Below are positions 20,363 to 29,522 of a stretch of DNA of 64,000 bases, piece after piece. The first letter of the stretch is position 1. Every line of letters begins with the position of its first letter. The translations under genes were made by a program, and so were the position numbers. The DNA is from an uncultured Bacteroidota bacterium (GTDB taxonomy: Bacteria; Bacteroidota; Bacteroidia; Flavobacteriales; Flavobacteriaceae): NCBI GenBank assembly GCA_903913315.1, contig CAIWKX010000200.1, positions 1 to 64,000 of the forward strand. Reading direction: 5' to 3'. The notes under the pieces were generated by a model, which saw only the letters and a list, made by a program, of their open reading frames with translations, did not search any database and was not told the origin of the DNA.

Positions 20363-21508
20363 TTGAAAATGGAAGATGAAAATAACATCAACTCGGTAGC
20401 ACTATTAGTTTCAGACCATGTCGCAGCCATGTTAGCCTATTGGGATAGCAATTTGGTTTGCCGATACGCTAATGCAGCTTATAGAGAATGGTTTGGGAAA
20501 ACTAGAGAAGAAATGGTTGGCAAAATGACCCTTCAACAATTATTAGGTTCAATTTTTGAAAAAAATCTACCATATATTACTGGCGTATTAAAAGGAGAAA
20601 AACAATTTTTTGAGCGTGCTATAACCTTACCCTCTGGTGAACTAAGATTTACTTCAGCAAATTATTATCCTGATATTGTAAAAGGTGAAGTTCGAGGCTT
20701 TTTTGTCTATGTGTCAGACATCACTCCTATCAAACTCCTAAAGCATGATTTAATCAAATCGAACGAGATGATTAGTGAGCAAAATAAACGTTTATTGAAT
20801 TTTGCCAATGTTATCTCTCACAATCTTAAAAACTATTCTAATGGTTTTACTGGGATGTTAGAATTGCTGGGAGAAACCAAGCATTCTGAAGATCAAATTG
20901 AAATCATTAATCACTTAAAAAAAATTTCAAATAACTTTAATGAGACTATAAAAAATTTAAACGAAATAGTCCATGAAAAAAATATCAACAATATTGAACT
21001 AACGGCAATAAATTTATATGACTACATCATTACAGCAATGTCTGCATTAAGTTTAGAAATCGATGTTAGCAATGCAATTATAAAAAATAATGTTGACGAA
21101 CATACAATTATTATGGGTAATTCAGCCTATGTAGAAAGTATTTTAGTTAACTTTCTAAGCAATGCTATTAAATACAAACATCCCGATAGAGACCCAATTA
21201 TAGAATTCAGTTGTGTTGCCAATAATAAAGAAGTCATTTTAACTATTGCTGACAACGGGAAAGGAATTAATTTAAACGAACACGGTAAAGAAATTTTTGA
21301 AATGTATAAAACGTTTCATGGGAATAACGACGCACAGGGAATTGGTTTATATATCACTAAATATCATATAGAAGTAATGGGTGGATATGTGCAAGTCGAA
21401 AGTGAAGAAAATATTGGTAGTAAATTTATCGTACACTTGAGTGCTACAGATAGTAATTCTCATAACATTGGTGTTGTAACCAATAAACTTGACCCTTGGC
21501 ATAATTAA
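20363..21508 (+). CDS. PAS-domain sensor histidine kinase
   Basis: PAS N-term, VISHNLKNYSNG H-box, NFLSNAIKYKHPDR N-box, ADNGKGINL, GIGLYITK. Confidence 0.88.
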   Translation: MKMEDENNINSVALLVSDHVAAMLAYWDSNLVCRYANAAYREWFGKTREEMVGKMTLQQLLGSIFEKNLPYITGVLKGEKQFFERAITLPSGELRFTSANYYPDIVKGEVRGFFVYVSDITPIKLLKHDLIKSNEMISEQNKRLLNFANVISHNLKNYSNGFTGMLELLGETKHSEDQIEIINHLKKISNNFNETIKNLNEIVHEKNINNIELTAINLYDYIITAMSALSLEIDVSNAIIKNNVDEHTIIMGNSAYVESILVNFLSNAIKYKHPDRDPIIEFSCVANNKEVILTIADNGKGINLNEHGKEIFEMYKTFHGNNDAQGIGLYITKYHIEVMGGYVQVESEENIGSKFIVHLSATDSNSHNIGVVTNKLDPWHN

Positions 21509-21708
21509 TTTTCCGCAGTTTGCTTGTCTTTTTATAAATAGTGACTTACTAATCCGACAAAAAAGAGTTCAAATCAGTTTCTATACTATCACCTTTGATG
21601 ATAACTCCAAATTAGACAAAAGAAATTAGATAAACATTTTTTTTAGACACTCTAGATTGAACTTTTTTCATTTGAATAACAGGTTATATTTTTTACATTG
21701 TCTTTTTA

Positions 21709-21885
21709 ATGTTTGTTCCATCAGCAATAATAGGATGGATTATTACTCCAATAGTAACAATCTTTACATTTTGGGTTTTGATAAAAAAATATCATCAATT
21801 TCCCTTCTATACTAACTTATCTTTAGAGTTATTTGGATACATCTTGCCATTATTCTTAATTAATTCTTATCGTAAAAGTTTTTAA
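21709..21885 (+). pseudogene. Possible remnant of a membrane-protein gene
   Basis: 58-codon TM-rich ORF (MFVPSAIIGWIITPIVTIFTFWVLI...) with coding-like sequence continuing in another frame (FNPENGYYKPDVYHYYSLTFILPIY*). Confidence 0.3.
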
Positions 21886-22063
21886 TCCAGAAAATGGTTA
21901 CTATAAACCAGATGTTTATCATTATTATTCCTTAACCTTTATACTACCTATTTATTAGAAAGTCTAAACAAAAGGTCAATGAAGAAAAAATAGTTTAGTA
22001 CAAAACCATAAAAACAAGAATAGCAGGTATTTGTGGCTCTTTTATTCAATTAATGACCAAAGT

Positions 22064-22738
22064 CTATTCTTCTATATTTTTATTTTTCTGATCAATATCA
22101 TATATAAAATGAGTTAATTCCTTGGTGAATTCATCCAATTCGATAACACTAGTTTTATAAAAATTAACAATCTCAACTAGTTCTTCCTGCGATATGTCAT
22201 ACTCATCTTCAACTATACTCATTAACCCAACTAAATTGGTAACTGGTTTTCTGACTTTATGAGAAATGATATGCAACATTTCTTCAATAGATGCAGTATG
22301 TCTCTTTGCTATTTCTTCTTTCCGTTTCTTTTCAGTAATATCAGATCGCAACGAAAAATATTGAATCGTTTTTCCATCATTATCTTTAATGGGCAAAACG
22401 GTAGTATCAACCCAATAAAAAGTTCCATCTTTTGCCGTATTTTTTACTTCACCATGCCAAGCAAATCCAGACCCAATGGTTCTCCACATTTCTGCAAAAA
22501 AATCTTTAGAATGGTATCCTGAATTAATTAAGCTATGATTCTGACCAATTAACTCACTTTCAGTATACTTCGAAATTTCACAAAATATTTGATTAACATA
22601 AATTATTTTCCCTTTTGTATCAGTAATAGAACAAATAATATTATAATCGACCGCTTGCTGATAGGCAGCAAGCAGTCGTTGCATTTCTATTTTAGTTTGG
22701 GTATTTATGTTAAAAGGCTCTTGCATTTTAATTCTCAT
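22064..22738 (-). CDS. PAS-domain protein with HisKA-like helix but no ATPase domain
   Basis: PAS (GKIIYVNQIFCEISKYTESELIGQNHSLINSGYH), then IISHKVRKPVTNL; ends before any N/G box. Confidence 0.8.
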   Translation of the reverse strand: MRIKMQEPFNINTQTKIEMQRLLAAYQQAVDYNIICSITDTKGKIIYVNQIFCEISKYTESELIGQNHSLINSGYHSKDFFAEMWRTIGSGFAWHGEVKNTAKDGTFYWVDTTVLPIKDNDGKTIQYFSLRSDITEKKRKEEIAKRHTASIEEMLHIISHKVRKPVTNLVGLMSIVEDEYDISQEELVEIVNFYKTSVIELDEFTKELTHFIYDIDQKNKNIEE

Positions 22739-23144
22739 TAAACAAGATAATAATTTTATAAAGAGATTTATTTTTGCAAACGTACTACTATTTCATCCAT
22801 TTTCATAAAAATGCACTTAAACAATTCTTAATTATAAATTAAAAATTCCATAACAAAAACAGCAAAAAAATGAGTAAATTTAGAAAAAAAGAACATAATA
22901 TTATTTTTACATTACTTTAAATCAGATTTTTGTTTAACTAAATATAGTAATACTGCTTATTATTTAGCTAGCAATTTTTATAAAAAATAGTAAGTTCAAT
23001 CAATCACCTTCAAGAAATGTAAATCCAAATTTCAACTAAACAACTTCTTAATCATTAATAATCATCCGATTAATTAAAGCATATTGATTAATGATAAGTT
23101 TTATTTAACTATCTACTAAACCAAAACATAAAATTAAAAAATAC

Positions 23145-23156
23145 TATGCATGCATA
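23145..23156. promoter_or_regulatory. Palindrome TATGCATGCATA, copy 1
   Basis: Perfect palindrome upstream of marR-like gene. Confidence 0.55.
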
Positions 23157-23173
23157 AAATTTAACATAATTAG

Positions 23174-23185
23174 TATGCATGCATA
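23174..23185. promoter_or_regulatory. Palindrome TATGCATGCATA, copy 2
   Basis: Second copy 29 bp downstream of the first, just upstream of the TATCTTTG -7 box (23198-23205). Confidence 0.6.
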
Positions 23186-23225
23186 ATAAAAATTATATAT
23201 CTTTGAAATCGTTATAGTAAAAAAC

Positions 23226-23657
23226 ATGAAGGACAAAACCATAGATTATATACTTCGCGCAACTTGGCAAGCGGTGTCAAGAATGTACAATGAAGAAGCC
23301 TCAAAATTTGAAGGTTCAATGGCTATTGGGTTTGCACTATTAAGTATTGACAAAGAAGATGGCACTCCATCAACCTACATTAGCAACCGTATGGGAATGG
23401 AACCAACTTCATTAACAAGAACACTAAAAACCTTAGAAGAAAAAGGATTAATAACACGAAAGAAAAATCCTGAAGACGGCAGAGGTGTACTTATATCATT
23501 AACAGATTTAGGTAAAGAAATGAGAGGTAAATCTAAAGAAACAGTACTAAAATTCAACGAAACTATAAAGAATAACATCTCAGAAGAAAAACTAAACCAC
23601 TTTATGGAAGTTGCTGAAGTGATTAATGACTTAATAACAGAGAAAAAAATATTTTAA
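23226..23657 (+). CDS. MarR family transcriptional regulator
   Basis: wHTH: TSLTRTLKTLEEKGLITRKKNPEDGRGVLISLTDLGKE. Confidence 0.92.
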   Translation: MKDKTIDYILRATWQAVSRMYNEEASKFEGSMAIGFALLSIDKEDGTPSTYISNRMGMEPTSLTRTLKTLEEKGLITRKKNPEDGRGVLISLTDLGKEMRGKSKETVLKFNETIKNNISEEKLNHFMEVAEVINDLITEKKIF

Positions 23658-23659
23658 TT

Positions 23660-23760
23660 TAAGAATACAGAACAATGAATATAGAATAAAGACTATAGAG
23701 GCTGAACAAGACTGAGAAAAGTCTATTTTCTATTCTCTATTTTCTATTCTCTTTAAAAAG
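23660..23760. repeat. Long imperfect intergenic hairpin
   Basis: AGAATACAGAACAATGAATATAGAATAAAGACT...AGTCTATTTTCTATTCTCTATTTTCTATTCT, arms about 33 nt. Confidence 0.55.
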
Positions 23761-23766
23761 AAAAAC

Positions 23767-26157
23767 ATGAAAAGAATAATCAAAAAAGTGGCAGTCGTAG
23801 GCTCAGGAATCATGGGGTCAGGAATCGCATGCCATTTTGCTAACATTGGTGTGGAAGTATTGCTTTTGGATATCATGCCAAACTTACTTACAGAAACAGA
23901 AGAAAAAAAAGGATTGACTTTAGAAAGCAAAGTCGTTCGCAATCGTTTAGTGAATGACCATTTGGCAAATGCCCTAAAATCAAACCCCTCTCCTATTTAT
24001 AGCCAAAAGTTTGCTAGTAGAATCACAACAGGCAACACCAAGGATGATATGGCTAAAATTGCCACTTGTGATTGGATCATTGAGGTAGTTGTTGAGCGTT
24101 TAGACATCAAGAAATTGATATTCGAACAAATCGATAAATTCCGTAAACCAGGTACTTTAGTAACTTCAAATACTTCAGGTATTCCTATTAAGTTTATGAG
24201 TGAAGGAAGAAGTGACGATTTTCAATCACATTTTTGTGGCACACATTTCTTCAACCCTGCACGCTATTTGAAATTATTCGAAATCATTCCAGGACCAAAA
24301 ACAACTTCTGATGTACTAGAGTTCTTGACCAACTATGGGGCACAATATTTAGGTAAAACTTCTGTTGTTGCTAAAGATACACCAGCATTCATTGGAAACC
24401 GCATTGGAATTTTCGGAATTCAAAGTTTATTCCATTTGGTCAAAGAAATGGGATTAACCATTGAAGAAGTAGATAAACTAACAGGACCAGTGATTGGTCG
24501 CCCAAAATCAGCTACTTTCAGAACAGTCGATGTAGTTGGATTAGATACTTTGGTTCATGTAGCCAACGGTTTGTATGAAGGTTGCCCAAATGATGAAGCA
24601 CACGATTTATTCAAACTACCTGATTTCATCAACAAAATGATGGAAAACAAATGGCTAGGAAGCAAAACTGGTCAAGGATTTTACAAAAAAGAAGGCAAAG
24701 AAATTCTATCTTTAGACTTAGATACATTAGAATACAGAGCGGCTAAAAAAGCCTCATTTGCAACTTTAGAATTGACTAAAACCATCGATAAACCCATTGA
24801 TAGATTCAAAGTTTTAGTAAAAGGAAAAGACAAAGCTGGTGAATTCTACAGAAAGAACTTCGCAGCCATGTTTGCTTATTGTTCCAATAGAGTTCCAGAA
24901 ATAACAGACGAGTTCTACAAAATTGACGATGCTATGAAAGCAGGTTTTGGTTGGGAAAACGGACCGTTTGAAATCTGGGATGCTATTGGAGTAGAAAAAG
25001 CTATTGAGTTAATGAAAACTGAAGGCTACGAACCAGCAGCTTGGGTTAACGAAATGCTAGCTTCAGGAAACACATCTTTCTATACCGTTAAAAATGGTGC
25101 AACACACTTCTATAACATCGGAACAAAATCTCAAGAAAAAATACCTGGACAAGATGCGTATATCCTATTAGATAACATCCGTGAAAGTCATAAAGTTTGG
25201 GGGAACTCAGATGCTACAGTTTTCGACTTAGGAGATGGTATCATAAATTTAGAATTCCATTCGAAAATGAATACCATTGGTGGTGGCGTATTAACCGCTA
25301 TCAACAAAGCCATCGATTTAGCAGAAAAAGAATACCGCGGATTGGTTATCGGAAACCAAGGAACTAATTTCTCTGTAGGTGCCAACATCGGAATGATTTT
25401 CATGATGGCAGTAGAACAAGAATACGACGAATTGAACATGGCTATCAAAATGTTCCAAGACACTATGATGCGTGTACGTTATTCTGCAATTCCTGTCATA
25501 GTAGCCCCTCACGGAATGACCTTAGGTGGTGGTTGCGAAATGAGTATGCACGCCGACCGCGTAGTAGCTGCTGCTGAGACCTATATTGGTTTGGTAGAAT
25601 TTGGAGTAGGTGTAATTCCAGGGGGTGGTGGTTCTAAAGAAATGGCTTTGAGAGCTTCTGACCTATACCGTAAAAATGATGTCGAGTTGAATGTATTACA
25701 AGAAAACTTTCTTACTATAGGTATGGCAAAAGTAGCCACATCAGCTTACGAAGCTTTCGATTTGGGCATCTTGCAAAAAGGAAAAGATATTGTGGTAGTA
25801 AACAAAGACCGTCAAATTGCAGTAGCTAAACAAGTAGCATTACAGATGGCAGATCAAGGATACACACAACCTGTGAAAAGAACCGATATCAAAGTATTAG
25901 GCAAACAAGCATTAGGCATGTTCTTAGTAGGAACCAACCAAATGGTAGCCGGAAAATACATCTCAGAACATGACTTAAAAATTGCCAATAAACTTGCCTA
26001 TGTAATGGCAGGAGGCGATTTATCCGAACCAACATTAGTAAGTGAACAATACTTATTAGATATTGAACGTGAAGCTTTCTTGAGTTTATGTACTGAGAGA
26101 AAAACGTTGGAGAGAATTCAATTTATGTTGACTAAAGGAAAACCATTACGTAATTAA
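23767..26157 (+). CDS. 3-hydroxyacyl-CoA dehydrogenase / enoyl-CoA hydratase fusion
   Basis: VAVVGSGIMGSGIACHFANIG Rossmann, crotonase-like GGGCEMSMHADRVVAAAETYIGLVEFGVGVIPGGGGSKEM. Confidence 0.93.
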   Translation: MKRIIKKVAVVGSGIMGSGIACHFANIGVEVLLLDIMPNLLTETEEKKGLTLESKVVRNRLVNDHLANALKSNPSPIYSQKFASRITTGNTKDDMAKIATCDWIIEVVVERLDIKKLIFEQIDKFRKPGTLVTSNTSGIPIKFMSEGRSDDFQSHFCGTHFFNPARYLKLFEIIPGPKTTSDVLEFLTNYGAQYLGKTSVVAKDTPAFIGNRIGIFGIQSLFHLVKEMGLTIEEVDKLTGPVIGRPKSATFRTVDVVGLDTLVHVANGLYEGCPNDEAHDLFKLPDFINKMMENKWLGSKTGQGFYKKEGKEILSLDLDTLEYRAAKKASFATLELTKTIDKPIDRFKVLVKGKDKAGEFYRKNFAAMFAYCSNRVPEITDEFYKIDDAMKAGFGWENGPFEIWDAIGVEKAIELMKTEGYEPAAWVNEMLASGNTSFYTVKNGATHFYNIGTKSQEKIPGQDAYILLDNIRESHKVWGNSDATVFDLGDGIINLEFHSKMNTIGGGVLTAINKAIDLAEKEYRGLVIGNQGTNFSVGANIGMIFMMAVEQEYDELNMAIKMFQDTMMRVRYSAIPVIVAPHGMTLGGGCEMSMHADRVVAAAETYIGLVEFGVGVIPGGGGSKEMALRASDLYRKNDVELNVLQENFLTIGMAKVATSAYEAFDLGILQKGKDIVVVNKDRQIAVAKQVALQMADQGYTQPVKRTDIKVLGKQALGMFLVGTNQMVAGKYISEHDLKIANKLAYVMAGGDLSEPTLVSEQYLLDIEREAFLSLCTERKTLERIQFMLTKGKPLRN

Positions 26158-26169
26158 AATATAGTAAGC

Positions 26170-26230
26170 AACACAGATTTAAGAAATCTAAAAAATTATA
26201 ATAATTTCTCTAATTTCTTACATCTGTGTT
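26170..26230. repeat. Intergenic hairpin repeat, copy 1
   Basis: AACACAGATTTAAGAAAT ... ATTTCTTACATCTGTGTT. Confidence 0.7.
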
Positions 26231-26247
26231 CCAAAAAACAAACAAAG

Positions 26248-27429
26248 ATGAAAACAGCCTATATAGTATCCGGATTTCGTACAGCAGTTGGAAAAGCACC
26301 AAAAGGAGTTTTTCGCTTCAAGCGTCCTGACGAATTAGCCGCAGAAACCATCGAACACATGATGTCACAGTTTCCTGATTTTGACAAAACAAGAATCGAC
26401 GATGTCATGGTTGGAAACGCCATGCCAGAAGCAGAACAAGGTTTAAATGTTGGACGTTTAATTTCTTTAATGGGATTAAAAGTAACCGATGTTCCTGGTG
26501 TAACAGTAAATAGATATTGCGCCTCAGGATTAGAAACTATCGGTATGGCAACCGCTAAAATCCAAAGTGGTATGGCAGATTGCATCATTGCTGGTGGAGC
26601 TGAAAGCATGTCATTCATACCAATGGGTGGTTACAAACCAACACCTGATTATGCTCTAGCAAAAGAAGGACACGAAGACTACTATTGGGGAATGGGATTA
26701 ACAGCGGAGGCAGTGGCAAAACAATTTAATATTTCTCGTGAAGATCAAGATGAGTTTTCTTTTAACTCGCACCAAAAAGCGTTAAAAGCCCAAGCAGAAG
26801 GCAAATTTGATAAACAAATCGTACCTATTATTGTTGAGCAAACATTCATAAATGAATTGGGTAAAAAAGAAACCAAATCCTATACCGTAACTAAAGACGA
26901 AGGCCCAAGAGCAGATACTAACGTAGCCGCTTTAGGAAAACTTAAACCAGTATTTGCAGCTGACGGAAGTGTTACTGCCGGAAACTCATCACAAATGAGT
27001 GATGGTGCCGCATTTGTATTAATTATGAGTGAAGAAATGGTCAAAGAATTAGGTGTCACTCCTTTCGCACGATTAGTAAATTTTGCCTCAGCTGGAGTAG
27101 AACCAAGAATCATGGGAATTGGTCCCGTAAAAGCCATACCGAAAGCATTGAAACAAGCAGGTTTAACTTTAAAAGATATTGATTTAATCGAATTGAATGA
27201 AGCTTTTGCATCGCAATCATTGGCAGTTGTTAGAGAATTAGGATTGAATCCTGATATCGTAAACGTAAATGGTGGTGCTATTGCATTAGGGCATCCACTT
27301 GGTTGTACTGGTGCAAAATTATCGGTTCAATTATTTGATGAAATGCGAGTAAGAAAATCAAAGTACGGAATTGTAAGTATGTGTGTGGGAACAGGACAAG
27401 GTTCTGCAGGAATTTACGAACTTTTATAA
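26248..27429 (+). CDS. Acetyl-CoA C-acyltransferase (thiolase)
   Basis: VNRYCASGLETIGMA, NVNGGAIALGHPLGCTGAK, CVGTGQGSAGIYE. Confidence 0.95.
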   Translation: MKTAYIVSGFRTAVGKAPKGVFRFKRPDELAAETIEHMMSQFPDFDKTRIDDVMVGNAMPEAEQGLNVGRLISLMGLKVTDVPGVTVNRYCASGLETIGMATAKIQSGMADCIIAGGAESMSFIPMGGYKPTPDYALAKEGHEDYYWGMGLTAEAVAKQFNISREDQDEFSFNSHQKALKAQAEGKFDKQIVPIIVEQTFINELGKKETKSYTVTKDEGPRADTNVAALGKLKPVFAADGSVTAGNSSQMSDGAAFVLIMSEEMVKELGVTPFARLVNFASAGVEPRIMGIGPVKAIPKALKQAGLTLKDIDLIELNEAFASQSLAVVRELGLNPDIVNVNGGAIALGHPLGCTGAKLSVQLFDEMRVRKSKYGIVSMCVGTGQGSAGIYELL

Positions 27430-27440
27430 AAAAGAAAAGA

Positions 27441-27502
27441 AACACAGAGGTAAGAAATCTAAAAAAAATATTAAACTCTCACTAATTTCTTACATCTGTG
27501 TT
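27441..27502. repeat. Intergenic hairpin repeat, copy 2
   Basis: AACACAGAGGTAAGAAAT ... ATTTCTTACATCTGTGTT; homologous to 26170-26230. Confidence 0.7.
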
Positions 27503-27541
27503 CCAAAAAAAGCATAACTATTAAACTTAAAAACATATAAA

Positions 27542-29332
27542 ATGAATGACATAACCAGAGGAGGACAATTCCTTGTTAAAGAAACCAAATGTGAAAACGT
27601 TTTCACGCCAGAAGATTTCTCAGAAGAGCAAATCATGATGCGTGATTCTGTTAAAGAATTCGTTGATAAAGAAATATGGCCAAACAAAAATCGTTTTGAA
27701 AGTAAAGATTATGCTTTCACAGAAGCGGTAATGAAAAAAGCAGGAGAAATGGGCTTTTTGAGTGTGGCTGTTCCTGAAAATTATGGCGGAATGGGAATGG
27801 GATTTGTAGATACGTGTTTGGTATGTGATTACATATCGGGAGCTACAGGTTCATTCTCAACAGCATTTGGAGCACACACTGGAATTGGAACCATGCCCAT
27901 CACATTATATGGAACAGAAGCACAAAAACAAAAATACGTTCCAAAATTGGCTTCAGGCGAATGGTTTGGAGCTTATTGCTTGACCGAACCAGGAGCAGGT
28001 TCTGATGCTAATTCAGGAAAAACCAAAGCTGTACTTTCTCAAGACGGAACACACTACAAAATCACTGGAGGTAAAATGTGGATTTCTAATGCTGGATTTT
28101 GTTCCTTACTTATTGTTTTTGCACGTATAGAAGAGGATAAAAACATCACTGGTTTCATTGTAGAAAATGATCCAAGTAACGGAATCACAATGGGGGAAGA
28201 AGAACACAAATTAGGAATTCGTGCCTCTTCTACCCGTCAAGTTTTCTTTAATGAAACTAAAGTACCTGTAGAAAATATGTTAGCTGGTCGTGGTGAAGGA
28301 TTTAAGATCGCAATGAATGCTTTGAATGTAGGACGTATCAAATTAGCAGCAGCTTGTTTAGATGCGCAACGTCGTGTAACTACCAATGCTGTGCATTATG
28401 CTAACGAACGTATTCAGTTCAACACACCAATTTCAAGTTTTGGCGCTATCAGATATAAATTAGCTGAAATGGCAACTTCTGCTTATGCAGGTGAAAGCGC
28501 AACTTATCGCGCAGCAAAATCTATAGAAGACAGAATCAATGCCCGTGTTGCAGAAGGAACTTCACATCAAGAAGCCGAATTAAAAGGAGTTGAAGAATTT
28601 GCTATTGAATGTTCTATCTTAAAAGTGGCCGTTTCTGAAGATATTCAAAACTGTGCTGATGAGGGCATTCAAATATATGGTGGGATGGGTTTTTCAGAAG
28701 ATACGCCTATGGAAAGTGCTTGGCGCGATGCTCGTATTGCCCGAATATATGAAGGCACCAATGAAATTAACCGAATGCTTTCAGTGGGAATGCTAATTAA
28801 AAAAGCGATGAAAGGCCATGTTGACTTATTGGGACCAGCGATGAAAGTTCAAGAAGAATTAATGGGAATACCTTCGTTCGACACTCCAGATTATTCGGAA
28901 TTATTTTCTGAAGAAAAAGAAATGATTGGAAAATTGAAAAAAGCTTTCTTAATGGTAGCTGGTGCTGCTGTTCAAAAATATGGTATGGATTTAGATGCAC
29001 ACCAACAATTATTGACGGCGGCGGCGGATATGCTGATTGAAATTTATTTAGCAGAAAGTACCATCTTGCGCACTGAAAAGAAAGCAAAAAAAGAAGGAGA
29101 ACATAACACTCAAGAACAAATTGCAATGGCAAAATTGTATTTATACAAAGCCGTTGATATTGTAGCGTTAAGAGGAAAAGAAAGCATCATCTCATTTGTT
29201 GAAGGGGACGAACAACGAATGATGTTAATGGGTTTACGACGTTTTACAAAATACACCAACATGCCAAATATTGTAGGATTAAGAGAAACCATAACAGCAA
29301 AATTAATTGCTGAAAATAGTTATTGCTTTTAA
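27542..29332 (+). CDS. Acyl-CoA dehydrogenase
   Basis: YCLTEPGAGSDANSGKTKA, YGGMGFSEDTPMESAWRDARIARIYEGTNEI. Confidence 0.95.
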   Translation: MNDITRGGQFLVKETKCENVFTPEDFSEEQIMMRDSVKEFVDKEIWPNKNRFESKDYAFTEAVMKKAGEMGFLSVAVPENYGGMGMGFVDTCLVCDYISGATGSFSTAFGAHTGIGTMPITLYGTEAQKQKYVPKLASGEWFGAYCLTEPGAGSDANSGKTKAVLSQDGTHYKITGGKMWISNAGFCSLLIVFARIEEDKNITGFIVENDPSNGITMGEEEHKLGIRASSTRQVFFNETKVPVENMLAGRGEGFKIAMNALNVGRIKLAAACLDAQRRVTTNAVHYANERIQFNTPISSFGAIRYKLAEMATSAYAGESATYRAAKSIEDRINARVAEGTSHQEAELKGVEEFAIECSILKVAVSEDIQNCADEGIQIYGGMGFSEDTPMESAWRDARIARIYEGTNEINRMLSVGMLIKKAMKGHVDLLGPAMKVQEELMGIPSFDTPDYSELFSEEKEMIGKLKKAFLMVAGAAVQKYGMDLDAHQQLLTAAADMLIEIYLAESTILRTEKKAKKEGEHNTQEQIAMAKLYLYKAVDIVALRGKESIISFVEGDEQRMMLMGLRRFTKYTNMPNIVGLRETITAKLIAENSYCF

Positions 29333-29354
29333 TACTTAGTCGCAATATTAATAG

Positions 29355-29385
29355 AAAGCCACACTTTAAAACGCGTGGCTTTTTA
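29355..29385 (+). terminator. Rho-independent terminator of the beta-oxidation cluster
   Basis: AAAGCCAC...GTGGCTTTTT. Confidence 0.75.
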
Positions 29386-29522
29386 TTTACAAAAAACATC
29401 CGAATTTGTCTTATATCTATTATTTTAGTTAAAAATATACATTTAATGCTTTTTAAAAAGCATTTTACTAACTTTGAATTTCACTACTTCTCAAATAACG
29501 ATATAACCCAAAACAAAGATAT

